From: Gaiellasilicea sp963850995
Lineage (GTDB): Bacteria; Actinomycetota; Thermoleophilia; Gaiellales; Gaiellaceae
DNA length: 64,000 nucleotides
Direction: 5' to 3'
Assembly: GCA_963850995.1 (NCBI GenBank)
Contig: CAWKNQ010000016.1
Span: forward strand, 124,001 to 188,000
The notes under the pieces are model-generated. The model worked only from the letters and a program-made list of their open reading frames with translations, was not told the origin of the DNA and did no database searches. Shown here piece after piece: positions 52,479-61,490 of the stretch; position 1 is the stretch's first letter, and each line of letters starts with the position of its first letter. Made by a program: the position numbers and the translations under genes.

Positions 52479-53633
52479 CTAATGCCGCGCGACCGCGCCC
52501 AGGTGGCGGACGTGGGCGCCGGTTGCGACGATCTCGCAGATCTGGTCGACCACGTGCTCCAGCTCGGCGTCGGCGGTGAAGTAGTGCGGCCCGACCCGGA
52601 TCCCGGCCCCAGGCCGAAAGTCGCACAGGATCTGCCGTTCGGTGAGCTCTCGGTGTACGGCTGGGAAGTCGTCGACGTGGATGGTGACGGTGCCGCCGCG
52701 GCGTTCCGGGTCGCGCGGGCTCGCAATCCCCAGGCCCGCCTCTTCTGCCAGCCCGATCAGCAGCGTCGTCTGCCGCAACGAATTGTCCCTGATCCGCGCG
52801 ACACCGATCTCCTCGATCAGGTCGTAGCCCGCGGTCGCGGCATAGAGGGCGGGCACGTTCGGCGTGCCCGTGAGAAAGCGCGCCGCGCCCTGCGCGTACC
52901 GCATCTTCTCCTCGAACGCGAACGGCGACTCGTGCGCCTGCCAACCAGTGAAGGTCGGCTCCAGCCGCTCGGCGAGGTCTGGGCGGACGTAGAGCCAGCC
53001 GTTGCCCGGCCCGCCGCAGAGCCACTTGACCGAGCCCCCGACCGCAAAGTCGACGCCGAGCGCGGTGACGTCGAGTGGCACGATCCCCGCCGACTGGTAG
53101 GCGTCGAGGATCACGTGAGCGCCCGCCTCGTGCGCTCGGCGGACGATGGCGGCGACGTCCTGGATCTCGCCGTTCTTGAAGAGGACGTGGCTGGTCGGAA
53201 CGAGAAGCGTCCGCTCGTCGATCGCCTCGACGATCTCGCCGTCGTCCTCGCAGACGACCACCTCGAGATCGGGCTGCGCCTGGAAGAGGTAGCGGACCGA
53301 GGGGAAGTTGCCGCGCTCGTAGACGACGCGATTCCTCCCGGGCGTCGGCCGGAAGCAAGAGAGGACGACGGCCTCGGCGATGGCCACGTTCTGGTGCATC
53401 GCCGTCGAGCCTGGCGGCGCGCCGACGATCCGGCCAACCTGGTCGCCGACCGTGAGCGGCAGCTCCCACCAGCCCTCCGCCCACGCGCGGATGCCGCGAT
53501 CCCGCCAGGTGCGCGCGTACTCCGCCACCCGCTCCTCCGCCTCGGCCGGCATCGCCCCGAGCGAGTGGTTGATCAGATACGTCGTGCTCTCGAGGATGGG
53601 AAAGCGGGAGCGGTAGTCGAGTAACTCGCGCAC
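52479..53633 (-). CDS. Kynureninase-like PLP enzyme (aminotransferase class V)
   Basis: 384 residues. The fold-type I landmarks are present: TYLINHSLGAMPAEAEERV, the cofactor-binding Asp in VILDAYQSAGIVPLDV, and the Schiff-base Lys in VGGSVKWLCGGPGNGWLYVR. The C-terminal RVGPHYFTADAELEHVV is typical of kynureninase relatives. Substrate not certain: kynureninase, cysteine desulfurase-like and isopenicillin-epimerase-like members share this pattern, and no other kynurenine genes are nearby. Confidence 0.85.
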   Translation of the reverse strand: MRELLDYRSRFPILESTTYLINHSLGAMPAEAEERVAEYARTWRDRGIRAWAEGWWELPLTVGDQVGRIVGAPPGSTAMHQNVAIAEAVVLSCFRPTPGRNRVVYERGNFPSVRYLFQAQPDLEVVVCEDDGEIVEAIDERTLLVPTSHVLFKNGEIQDVAAIVRRAHEAGAHVILDAYQSAGIVPLDVTALGVDFAVGGSVKWLCGGPGNGWLYVRPDLAERLEPTFTGWQAHESPFAFEEKMRYAQGAARFLTGTPNVPALYAATAGYDLIEEIGVARIRDNSLRQTTLLIGLAEEAGLGIASPRDPERRGGTVTIHVDDFPAVHRELTERQILCDFRPGAGIRVGPHYFTADAELEHVVDQICEIVATGAHVRHLGAVARH

Positions 53634-53664
53634 GAACGGCAGTCTGCCCGACCGGCGCCTGCGA

Positions 53665-53701
53665 GGGACGTGTCCCAGGGACTGTCCCTAAGACACGTCC
53701 C
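53665..53701. repeat. REP palindrome, copy 3, upstream of the RAYT gene
   Basis: GGGACGTGTCCCAGGGAC, then T, then GTCCCTAAGACACGTCCC (two mismatches to a perfect complement). It ends 45 bases before the ATG of the transposase gene and 32 bases from the start of the divergent PLP-enzyme gene. The nearest neighbours of RAYT genes usually carry the repeats they act on. Confidence 0.9.
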
Positions 53702-53746
53702 TAAGGGGCGGTTTCGCGGGCGGCCCTCTGCGGCTACGGTCGCCGC

Positions 53747-54613
53747 ATGCCGCGCATCCCGCGCTCGTCGCTGCCGAGCCCGGCCTGGTACCACGTCATC
53801 TGTCGGGGCGTCGAGCAGCGGACGATCGTGCTGGACGATCGCGATCGCGAGGCCTGGTTCAAGCTCCTCCTCGATGTGGAGCATCGCTTCGCCTGGAAGA
53901 TCCACGCATGGGTCCTCCTCGACAACCACTTCCACCTCCTCGTCGAGACGTGGCAGCCCCGGCTCTCGCGCGGGATGCAGCGCCTGAACGGCCTGCACGC
54001 GATGCGCTTCAACCGGCGGTACGACCGCACGGGGCACCTCTTCCAGGGCCGGTTCGAGACGCGCGTGATCGAGGACGAGCGCTACCTCGGAAACGTCATG
54101 CTCTACATCTACGAGAACGCGACGCGCGTCGGCCTCCCGGGTTGGCCCTGGCGCGGTATCGGCTTGCCCACACCCACACCCGCGTCCGCCCCACTTGCGC
54201 CGCGACCACCGGTCTATGCTGTCGAGAGCGGAACGGATGAGCGACGAGACGAGACTCAACGAGCATCCCGTCAGCAGCGTCGACCACAAGAACGGCGCGG
54301 TCGTCGTTCACCTGGTCGGCGAGCTGGATCTCTACAACGCGCCGCAGATGCGCGCCGCGCTCCTCGAGCTCTGCTCGAAGCAGCCGGAGCGGATCGTGGT
54401 CGATCTGGCGGGGGTGGACTTCGTCGACTCGACCGCGCTCGGCGTGCTGGTCGAAGCACGGACGACGCTCGAGGACCGCCAGACGTTCCTGCTCGCCTCC
54501 CCCAAACGAGATACGCATCGCGCGCTCACGATCTCAGGCCTCGACCAGCACATGTCCGTGCACGACACGGTCGAGTCGGCGCTCGCAGCCCCGCTCGGTT
54601 CGTAGGCTCGTAA
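53747..54613 (+). CDS. REP-associated tyrosine transposase (RAYT, Y1/IS200-like fold)
   Basis: The catalytic domain fills residues 1-138: AWYHVICRGVEQRTIVLDD, the metal-binding HxH in LLDNHFHLLVETW (His61, His63), RTGHLFQGRFETRVIEDERY, and the nucleophile Tyr120 in LYIYENATRVGL. These are the hallmarks of TnpA-REP proteins that nick REP hairpins. After GWPWRG the frame runs on without stop through the next gene in a different frame, giving an Arg-rich tail that is probably not part of the natural protein; the real end may be near 54180. Confidence 0.88.
   Translation: MPRIPRSSLPSPAWYHVICRGVEQRTIVLDDRDREAWFKLLLDVEHRFAWKIHAWVLLDNHFHLLVETWQPRLSRGMQRLNGLHAMRFNRRYDRTGHLFQGRFETRVIEDERYLGNVMLYIYENATRVGLPGWPWRGIGLPTPTPASAPLAPRPPVYAVESGTDERRDETQRASRQQRRPQERRGRRSPGRRAGSLQRAADARRAPRALLEAAGADRGRSGGGGLRRLDRARRAGRSTDDARGPPDVPARLPQTRYASRAHDLRPRPAHVRARHGRVGARSPARFVGS
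54237..54605 (+). CDS. STAS-domain anti-sigma factor antagonist
   Basis: 122 residues from ATG 54237. The STAS fold is complete: AVVVHLVGELDLYNAPQMRA, ERIVVDLAGVDFVDSTALGV with the phosphorylatable Ser in DSTALG, then ARTTLEDRQTFLLASPKRDT. It should bind a kinase-type anti-sigma factor and be switched off by phosphorylation. No partner is encoded nearby. It overlaps the run-on frame of the transposase. Confidence 0.9.
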   Translation: MSDETRLNEHPVSSVDHKNGAVVVHLVGELDLYNAPQMRAALLELCSKQPERIVVDLAGVDFVDSTALGVLVEARTTLEDRQTFLLASPKRDTHRALTISGLDQHMSVHDTVESALAAPLGS

Positions 54614-54659
54614 GGAAACGTTCATTGCGGCCGTTCGCCCGAAGCGACACAGTCGGGCC

Positions 54660-55109
54660 GTGAGGCTCCTCGCGCTCGCCGCCGCCCTCGGCCTACTCCT
54701 CGCCGCCACGAGCAGCGCCGCGCCGGCGGAGCAAGCCGCGAACGGACTGCCGGCATACGTGGAGGGTTACGCGAAGTGGCCGAAGCTCAACGCCGCTCCG
54801 ATCCGCGGCGGCTCGGCCGCTCACCAGGGCACGAAGAACGTCCACGCGAGCAAGCGCAAGGTCGGGCGGCGCTATCCACTCGGGACGATCGTCGTCAAGG
54901 TGGCGACACCGCCGGGGAAGCGCTGGCTCTCGCTCGTCGCGACGATGCGCCGGGTGAAAGCCAACGCCAACGGCGGCTGGCGCTGGGAGGAGTTCACGCG
55001 CACCTCTCCGTCCGCCCGGTTCACGAAAGTCGGCTTCCCGGAGTCGGGCTGCGCCGCCTGCCACGCGCAGGCGAAGGCGAACGACTACGTCTTCACGCGC
55101 CGGCGCTAG
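54660..55109 (+). CDS. Secreted cytochrome P460-like heme protein
   Basis: 149 residues from GTG with a signal peptide (RLLALAAALGLLLAATSSAA). The P460 fold is indicated by LPAYVEGYAKWPKLNAAPIR, YPLGTIVVKV and the C-terminal heme-binding motif SGCAACHAQAKANDYVFTR, where CAACH binds heme c. Family members oxidise hydroxylamine or detoxify NO-related species, but many have unknown roles. It lies outside the membrane. Confidence 0.85.
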   Translation: MRLLALAAALGLLLAATSSAAPAEQAANGLPAYVEGYAKWPKLNAAPIRGGSAAHQGTKNVHASKRKVGRRYPLGTIVVKVATPPGKRWLSLVATMRRVKANANGGWRWEEFTRTSPSARFTKVGFPESGCAACHAQAKANDYVFTRRR

Positions 55110-55111
55110 CC

Positions 55112-56467
55112 CTAGTAGCCGGCAGCCTCGAGGAGCTTCAGCCAGACCTCGCTGCGCGTCGGGAAGGAGGGCACCGCGTGGACGAGCCGTTCGAGCGGCA
55201 CCTCGCAGACGACGGCGATCGTCGCGGCATGAAGCCACTCGGCAACCTCGACGCCCGTGAACGTGGCGCCGACGATCACGCCACGCGTCTCGTCGACGAC
55301 GAGCCGCGACGTCCCGGGCGCGCCGCGCCCGACGAAGCTCGCGCCCGCCGTCCCGCCCGTCTCGACGTCGACCGCGCGGACGACGAGCCCGGCACTCTCG
55401 GCAGAAGCGAGCGTGTGGCCTACTGCGGCCACCTGCGGGTCGGAGAAGACGACGCGCGGCGAGAGTGGGCCGTCGGACACGACCGCCACGTCCTTGCCGA
55501 GGATCGCGTCCGCCGCGAGGCGCCCCTGGTACTTGCCCATGTGTGTCAGCAGAGCGCGGCCGTTGGCGTCGCCGATCGCGTAGAGCCAGTCGTGGCGCGG
55601 CGAGCGCAGGTTCGAGCCGACCTCGACCGGCTTCCCCGGCTCGAGCCCGATCGTCTCGAGCCCGAGGCTCTCGGTCGCCGGCTTCCTCCCCACCGCGACG
55701 AGCAGCTCCGCACCCGCGACGGTCGCGCCGTCACGGAGCTCGACCGTGACGTCACCGTCCCGCGACACCGACACAGCGAGGTTCCCCGTCCGCACGTCCA
55801 CGCCCTGCTCCCGCAGCGACGACTCGACCTCCGCCGACGCGAACGGCTCTTCGCGGACGAGCAGTCGCGGCGTCCCCTCGAGGAGCACGACTCGCGTCCC
55901 AAGTGAGGACCAGGCCTGGGCCAGCTCGACGCCGACGACGCCGCCGCCGAGAATGAGCAGGCTCTCGGGTGCCTCGGTCGCGATGGTCGCCTCACGATTC
56001 GACCAGGGCCGCGCCTCGACGAGCCCGGGAATCGGCGGCAGCACCGGTCCGCTCCCCGTCGCGACGACAACGGCCTTCTCCGCGACGAGCACGTCGTCGT
56101 CGACACGCACACGCCGCGCACCATCGAACCGGCCGCGCCCGCGCACGAGCGTGACGCCGCGCTCCTCGAGCCACGGCACCTGACCGGAGTCGTCCCGGTC
56201 GTGGATCACCTCGTCGCGCCGCTCGAGCACTGCTCCCACGTCGAGCCCGTCCGCACGGATGCCCGGCACCCGGCGCACCTCGGCGAGCAGCTCGCCAGGC
56301 CGGAGCAGCGCCTTCGACGGCATGCACGCGTAGTAGGAGCACTCGCCGCCGACGAGATGCTGCTCGACGATCGCAACGCGGAGGCCGCCTTCCCCGAGGC
56401 GCCCAGCGGCGACCTCGCCCGCCGGCCCGGCGCCGAGCACGACGACGTCGAATGCACGCTCGCCCAC
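55112..56467 (-). CDS. FAD/NAD disulfide oxidoreductase, lipoamide dehydrogenase/mercuric reductase family
   Basis: 451 residues. FAD site FDVVVLGAGPAGEVAAGRLG; redox disulfide GGECSYYACMPSKALLR (CxxxxC); NAD site LLILGGGVVGVELAQAWSSL; second FAD motif WLYAIGDANGRALLTHMGKY; and the C-terminal HAVPSFPTRSEVW giving the active-site His-Glu pair. All parts of an active flavoenzyme are present. The substrate could be lipoamide, a low-molecular thiol disulfide or another small oxidant; no dehydrogenase complex genes are nearby. Confidence 0.92.
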   Translation of the reverse strand: MGERAFDVVVLGAGPAGEVAAGRLGEGGLRVAIVEQHLVGGECSYYACMPSKALLRPGELLAEVRRVPGIRADGLDVGAVLERRDEVIHDRDDSGQVPWLEERGVTLVRGRGRFDGARRVRVDDDVLVAEKAVVVATGSGPVLPPIPGLVEARPWSNREATIATEAPESLLILGGGVVGVELAQAWSSLGTRVVLLEGTPRLLVREEPFASAEVESSLREQGVDVRTGNLAVSVSRDGDVTVELRDGATVAGAELLVAVGRKPATESLGLETIGLEPGKPVEVGSNLRSPRHDWLYAIGDANGRALLTHMGKYQGRLAADAILGKDVAVVSDGPLSPRVVFSDPQVAAVGHTLASAESAGLVVRAVDVETGGTAGASFVGRGAPGTSRLVVDETRGVIVGATFTGVEVAEWLHAATIAVVCEVPLERLVHAVPSFPTRSEVWLKLLEAAGY

Positions 56468-56508
56468 GACGCTGAGTCTCGCAAACGGGCGTGTGCGACG
56501 ATCGCGTC

Positions 56509-57315
56509 ATGAGCGGAGTCAGGCACTGGCGCGTCCGCTACCGCGCGCACAACCGTCTGCCCCGGCCCGCCGTCGTCGTCCTTCCCGCCCAGTACGGCCC
56601 GGAGCGCCGGCCGCCGCCGCTACCGCTCGTGATCTCGCCGCACGGGCGAGGCGTCAACGCGGAGACCAATGCCCGCATGTGGGCCGACCTTCCCGGACGC
56701 GGCCACTTCGCGGTCATCTGTCCCGGCGGCATGGGCCGGCGGCTGCCGCTCCACTCCTGGGGCTGGCAGGGCCAGATCGCGGATCTCGCGCGGATGCCTT
56801 CGATCGCGCGTGCCACCCTGCCGTGGCTGCGCGTCGACGGCAACCGCATCTACGCCGTCGGCGGGAGCATGGGCGGTCAGGAGACGCTGCTGCTGCTCGG
56901 CCGAAATCCGAGCCTGCTCGCCGGCGCGGTCGCCTTCGACTCCGTGACGAACTTCTACCGGCGCTACTTCGACTTCGCGCTCCGTCCCGGCACGCGCCGG
57001 CAACAGGCGCTCGCCCGGATCGAGGTGGGCGGCACGCCGCGCACGAACCCGACCGGCTACGTGCTTCGCAGCCCCTCGCACTGGAAGGAGCAGATCGCGC
57101 GGTCGGGCGTCCCGCTACAAATCTGGTGGAGCGAGGCCGACGAGATCGTCGTCGACCAGCGCTTCCAGTCCGGGCTCCTCTACACCGACCTGCAGCGGCT
57201 CCGGCCGCGCGCTCCCGTCGAGAAGGTCACCGGCTCCTGGGGTCACACCGCCGAGAGCTACCGCAACCTCCAGCTGCCGGGCGCCGTGCGCTGGCTCGAA
57301 CTCGAGGGCGTCTAG
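56509..57315 (+). CDS. Alpha/beta-hydrolase (esterase/peptidase-like)
   Basis: 268 residues. PLVISPHGRGVNAETNARMW is the oxyanion strand, YAVGGSMGGQETLLLLG the nucleophile elbow with Ser, IWWSEADEIVVDQRFQSG carries the acid and SWGHTAESY the His. No signal peptide. The sequence resembles predicted peptidase/PHB-depolymerase-like hydrolases; the substrate is unknown. It converges with the M23-type gene with a four-base overlap. Confidence 0.85.
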   Translation: MSGVRHWRVRYRAHNRLPRPAVVVLPAQYGPERRPPPLPLVISPHGRGVNAETNARMWADLPGRGHFAVICPGGMGRRLPLHSWGWQGQIADLARMPSIARATLPWLRVDGNRIYAVGGSMGGQETLLLLGRNPSLLAGAVAFDSVTNFYRRYFDFALRPGTRRQQALARIEVGGTPRTNPTGYVLRSPSHWKEQIARSGVPLQIWWSEADEIVVDQRFQSGLLYTDLQRLRPRAPVEKVTGSWGHTAESYRNLQLPGAVRWLELEGV

Positions 57316-58340
57316 AGGCCGCGGTTCCGGAGCGTGACGACCGTGTCGGCGAAGCTCATGTTCCCTGCCACGTCCCACGCCCGGATGCGCAGCCGGTAGC
57401 GCCCGTCCGGGAGCCGGGCCGTGTTCCAGTACGGGCTCGGGAAGAGCCGGAACCAGTAGATCCCGTCGCAGCTCGTCGTGCGATGGAAGAGCATGCAGGC
57501 GCTCGCGGGCAGGTTCTGCTCCGTGCCGGGCGCGAAGTGCTGCCCCGCCGGCTGGTCGAGCAGCTGCTCGGCGCGAAACGCCTCGCGGCGCAGCACGACC
57601 CGACCGGTGGCGAGCCGCACGACCGTGATCGAGAGGCGGAACGGATGGTGCGGCGCCGCCAGGTGGGGCAGGTCGCGGAACCAGCCGATGAAGGTCTGTG
57701 GGTCGCTGACGCGGACGCGGACGTCGACCTTTCCGGCGAGCGCCGTCTTGGCGAGCCGCCGGCCGGCCTGCGGCAGCAGCGCGACGGTGGTGCGCCGCCG
57801 CCGGCCCCAGCGCGGCGTCGCAGGCGTGTAGAAGCGGATCTCCCGGATCTCGGGCGCGTGCCGGTCGACGTAGGGGTGCAGCTTGCCCCCTCGGCGGAGC
57901 GGGTTGATCATGATCGTCTTGCCCCCGGCCGCGAACAGGAACTCGGTCAGGTGCACGTGCCAGAACCCCTGGGACGTCCACCCGATCGGGTCTCCCGCGG
58001 CGACGACGTCGCCGGCCCGGACGGTCGGCTCGATGTGCCCGTAGCCGAAGTGACCGACGCGGACGAGCCCGACCCGGCCGGGCGACGTCGCCTCGCGGAC
58101 GCGCCCGCCCTCGATCGCGAACACCCGATGCGTCCGGCCGGCCGGCGCGCCCCGCTCGGGCCGGTCGTCGCGCACCGCGATGTCGACGCCCGTGTGGTAG
58201 ATCGCGCCCCGCCGCGGATCCGGGCGCGGATCGAGGAAGGAGCCTCGGATCGGATGCTGGCGCTTCAACGGCAGCACCGGCCAGCCACGCCACGTGTCGT
58301 CGTAGGTCTGGAAGGCCTCGAGCTCGCCCGGGACGGCCAC
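57312..58340 (-). CDS. M23/LytM-like peptidase domain protein
   Basis: 342 residues from GTG. The zinc-peptidase pattern is YHTGVDIAVRDD (HxxxD) with HFGYGHIEP and FWHVHLTEF (HxH) in the first 145 residues. Residues 150-342 are strand-rich and end ARLPDGRYRLRIRAWDVAGN, an Ig/fibronectin-like domain common in cell-surface proteins. It may cut or bind peptidoglycan. No classical signal peptide is seen at this start. Confidence 0.82.
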   Translation of the reverse strand: MAVPGELEAFQTYDDTWRGWPVLPLKRQHPIRGSFLDPRPDPRRGAIYHTGVDIAVRDDRPERGAPAGRTHRVFAIEGGRVREATSPGRVGLVRVGHFGYGHIEPTVRAGDVVAAGDPIGWTSQGFWHVHLTEFLFAAGGKTIMINPLRRGGKLHPYVDRHAPEIREIRFYTPATPRWGRRRRTTVALLPQAGRRLAKTALAGKVDVRVRVSDPQTFIGWFRDLPHLAAPHHPFRLSITVVRLATGRVVLRREAFRAEQLLDQPAGQHFAPGTEQNLPASACMLFHRTTSCDGIYWFRLFPSPYWNTARLPDGRYRLRIRAWDVAGNMSFADTVVTLRNRGL

Positions 58341-58378
58341 GGCGGCACTATCGCAGGCCGGGTCGGTAAGGATGCGGC

Positions 58379-59452
58379 ATGCGAGTCGCGGTCGTCGGCG
58401 CAGGAGTCACGGGCCTCTTCGTCGCGCACGAGCTGAGCACCCTGGGAGTCGACGTGACGGTCTACGAGCGGACCGGGATCGGTGCCGGCGCATCGGGGGT
58501 GCAGCCGGGTGGGATCCGTCAGCAGTGGGGCACGGCGGTCAACTGCGTCCTGGCGCGCGAGTCGCTCGCGTTCTATCGCAACGCGCAGGAGCGGCTCGAG
58601 ATGCGGGTCGACCCGGGCTTCCGGGCGTGCGGCTACCTGTTCCTCGCCCACTCCGTCGAGGCGCGGTCCCGCCTCGCCGAGAACGTCACGCTCCAGAACG
58701 GGCTCGGCGTGCCGTCGCGAATCGTCGAGCCGGACGAGGCGGCGCGCCTCGTTCCCGGGCTCGACCCGTCCTCGCTCGCCGGCGCGGCCTGGTGCGCGGA
58801 AGACGGCTTCCTCGACCGCCCGCAGGCGGTGCTCGAGGCTCTCGGCGAGCGCGCCGCCGTCGTCAGCGCCGAGGTCCTGGAACTTCGACCGCAGCGGCCC
58901 GGCTGGGAGCTCGCCTTCGCGGACGGGACGACGACCACGGCCTCGCGCGTCGTCGTCGCCGCGGGCTGGGAGTCCCGCACGTTGCTCCCGGAGCTGCCGA
59001 TCGAGCGCGAGCCGCGCTCGTTCTTCCTCAGCGAGCCGATCCGCGCGCGCCTGCTCGAGCCGCTCGTGATCTCGTTGGAGTGGCAGTTCGCGGCCAAGCA
59101 GCTCGCCGACGGCCGCGTGCTCGCAGGCGACCTCGCGGGTACGAGCGACGCGCTGCGCCAGGTGCGCAGGTGCATCGAAGGGCTCCTCCCCCGGCTCGAA
59201 TTCGTCACGTTCCCACTGCTCGCGGAGGGCTTCTACGACGTCACTCCGGACCACCAAGCGATCCTCGGCGAGGTGCGGCCGGGGATCTGGGTCGCCGCCG
59301 GTTTCAGCGGGCACGGCCTCATGCTCGCTCCCGCAGTCGGCCGAATCATCGCCGAAGCGATCGCGCTCGGACGCGAGGACGAAACGCTGCGCATGCTCGA
59401 CGCCCGCCGCTTCGCCGAGGCGCGCCTGCTGCCCGAGCCTCAGGTCGTCTAG
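58379..59452 (+). CDS. FAD-dependent amino-acid oxidase family protein (DAO)
   Basis: 357 residues. RVAVVGAGVTGLFVAHELST is the dinucleotide fold; GAGASGVQPGGIRQQWG follows as in sarcosine/glycine oxidases, and DHQAILGEVRPGIWVAAGFS with GHGLMLAPAVGRIIAEA closes the FAD site. The family oxidises amine groups of amino acids. The gene ends exactly where livH begins, so a solute imported by the transporter may be its substrate. Confidence 0.88.
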   Translation: MRVAVVGAGVTGLFVAHELSTLGVDVTVYERTGIGAGASGVQPGGIRQQWGTAVNCVLARESLAFYRNAQERLEMRVDPGFRACGYLFLAHSVEARSRLAENVTLQNGLGVPSRIVEPDEAARLVPGLDPSSLAGAAWCAEDGFLDRPQAVLEALGERAAVVSAEVLELRPQRPGWELAFADGTTTTASRVVVAAGWESRTLLPELPIEREPRSFFLSEPIRARLLEPLVISLEWQFAAKQLADGRVLAGDLAGTSDALRQVRRCIEGLLPRLEFVTFPLLAEGFYDVTPDHQAILGEVRPGIWVAAGFSGHGLMLAPAVGRIIAEAIALGREDETLRMLDARRFAEARLLPEPQVV

Positions 59453-60338
59453 ATGTTCCTGCAGCTGCTCGCGAACGGCCTGGTCACGGGCTCGGTGATC
59501 GCGATCGCCGCCGTAGGTGTCTCGCTCGTCTACGAGATCCTGCGGATCGTCAACTTCGCCCAGGGCGACTTCCTCACCTTCGGCGCCTTTGTCGCGGTCG
59601 CCGCGAACGTTCGCTACGGCGAGCGAATGCTGGTCGCCACGATCGGCGCAATCGTCGCGACCGCGCTGCTCGCGCTGGCCCTCGAGTTCGTGCTCTGGCG
59701 ACCGATGCGCCGGCGAGGCGCCGGGCTTCATGTCGCTCTTCATCACCTCGATCGGGCTGGCGCTGGTCTTGCGGCACGTGCTCTTCCTCGTCGCCGGTGC
59801 CGAGCCGCGGAGCTACACGATCGACCCGTTCAAGGTCTACGTCGTCGGCAGCGTCCGGCTCGGAGGCAGCCAGGGTGTTGCGATCGTCGTCGGTGCCGCC
59901 GCGATCGTGCTCGTGGCTCTGCTGCTGGCGCGAAGCTCACTCGGGCGGAAGATGCGCGCGCTTGCGGACGACCCGGCCCTCGCCTCGGTCGCGGGCGTGA
60001 ACGTCGACCGCATCGTCGTCTACACCTGGCTCCTGGCGGGTGCCCTGGCGGGCCTGGCGGGCGTCCTCCAGGGTCTCGTGCTGGCTTCGTTCACGCCGAA
60101 CACCGGCTTCCAGCTCCTGCTGCCGATCTTCGCAGCGGTCGTGCTCGGCGGAATCGGCAGCGCGTACGGCGCACTCGCCGGTGGCTTGCTCCTCGGCGTG
60201 GCGATGGAGCTGTCCACCTGGGACGTGCTGGGGGGCGGCGTCGACCCCGTCTACAAGCCGGTCGTCGCGTTCGTGCTCCTGATCGCCATCCTGCTCGTCC
60301 GGCCGCAAGGGATCTTCGGGAAGGCGCGGCTCCTATGA
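59453..60338 (+). CDS. livH: Branched-chain-type ABC permease LivH, one frameshift
   Basis: About 294 residues with eight membrane helices: FLQLLANGLVTGSVIAIAAV at the start, LRIVNFAQGDFLTFGAFVAV (family hallmark NFAQGDF), and the conserved VVLGGIGSAYGALAGGLLLG near the end, closing FVLLIAILLVRPQGIFGK. A surplus G in GCCGGGC at about 59717 breaks the frame. It begins one base after the oxidase stop. Confidence 0.92.
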
Positions 60339-60370
60339 GAAACCCGGTGTCAACCTTCCACGCTCGCGCG

Positions 60371-60492
60371 TTCCTCGGGCGTCGCTCGCAGTGCCCGGCC
60401 GGAGGGGACAGTACGGGTGGTACGGCCCCGGAGAGCCGGGTGCTGCGAGCGGCGTCAGGCGTCGGCGGAGCCCGGCTCTGCCGGGCGGGAGC
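60371..60492 (+). repeat. Liv intergenic repeat, copy A (livH-livM spacer)
   Basis: 122 bases in the 175-base spacer, similar to copy B at 61491. Shared parts include TTCCT-GGGCGTCGCTCGC at the left, GACAGTACGG in the middle, GCGAGCGGCGTCAG, and a 3' hairpin GCCCGGC-TCT-GCCGGGC (60470-60486). The left and right segments can pair (GCGTCGCTCGC with GCGAGCGGCGT). It ends 21 bases before the livM start. Confidence 0.8.
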
Positions 60493-60513
60493 CGGCGCCG
60501 GCGAGGGGCGCGC

Positions 60514-61479
60514 GTGAGCACCATCGCGAGCGGCGAATTCTGGGCGTTCGTCGGCGTGGTCGCCGGGATCTACACGATCTTCGGGCTCGGCGTCCAGCTG
60601 CAGTTCGGCTTCACGGGCCTTCTCAACTTCGGCCAGGTCGCCTTCATGGCGATCGGCGCCTACACGATGGCGATCCTGACCGTGAAGACGGGCATCGGGA
60701 TGTGGGCGGCCGCCGTGCTCGCGATCGGCGTCGCGGTGCTCGCCGGGATCCTGCTCGGGTTGCCGACGCTCCGCCTGCGGGCGGACTACTTCGCGATCAC
60801 GACGATCGCCTTCAGCGAGATCGTCCGCTACGTCGCCCTCAACGAGGACCGGCTCACCGGGGGTGCGCAGGGAACGATCAACCTCGCCGGCGCCGGCGTC
60901 GCGACGCAGTACGACGAGAGCTGGCAGCGCTTCCAGGCTCGGGTCCAGGATCTGCTCGGACTCGGCTCCAAGGACGTGACGATGCTCGTGATCGTCTGGA
61001 GCGCGGCACTCGTCCTGCTCCTCCTGCTCCATGTCGCCGTCCGCTCTCCGTGGGGACGTGTGTTGCGCTCGATCAGAGAGGACGAGGACGCCGCCGCCTC
61101 GCTCGGCAAGAACGTCTTCGGCTACAAGCTGCAGTCGCTTGCGGTCGGGGCGGCACTCGGAGGCATCGCGGGGCTCTTCTACGCCTGGCAGTTCTCCTTC
61201 TTCAGCCCCGACGACTTTGCGCCGCTGATCACCTTCTTCGCCTACACGATCGTCATCCTCGGCGGGACGGCGCGGACGTGGGCTGTCCCCGTGGGCGCGG
61301 TCGTGTTCGGCGTCATCTTCGCCGGCACGCGCTTCTTCGACTTCCCCCCGTTCAGCTACTTCGACTCCGCGGACCGAGCGTACGTCCGGCTCGCCCTGAT
61401 CGGGGCGATTCTGATCGGACTGATGGCGTTCCGTCCGCAAGGACTGCTCGGGAAGCGCGAGGAGATGGTGCTCGAGTGA
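60514..61479 (+). CDS. livM: Branched-chain-type ABC permease LivM
   Basis: 321 residues from GTG. Membrane helices include FGLGVQLQFGFTGLLNFGQV (NFGQ hallmark) and GVAVLAGILLGLPTLRLRAD with YFAITTIAFSEIVRYV, then SIREDEDAAASLGKNVFGYK, the cytoplasmic coupling loop, and GGTARTWAVPVGAVVFGVIF. It pairs with LivH to form the channel. No frame changes. Confidence 0.94.
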   Translation: MSTIASGEFWAFVGVVAGIYTIFGLGVQLQFGFTGLLNFGQVAFMAIGAYTMAILTVKTGIGMWAAAVLAIGVAVLAGILLGLPTLRLRADYFAITTIAFSEIVRYVALNEDRLTGGAQGTINLAGAGVATQYDESWQRFQARVQDLLGLGSKDVTMLVIVWSAALVLLLLLHVAVRSPWGRVLRSIREDEDAAASLGKNVFGYKLQSLAVGAALGGIAGLFYAWQFSFFSPDDFAPLITFFAYTIVILGGTARTWAVPVGAVVFGVIFAGTRFFDFPPFSYFDSADRAYVRLALIGAILIGLMAFRPQGLLGKREEMVLE

Positions 61480-61490
61480 GCTTGCTCACG

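Noticed and set aside
52479..53633. Calling the PLP enzyme a true kynureninase
   Set aside because: No other tryptophan-degradation genes are near and several class V families share the motifs.
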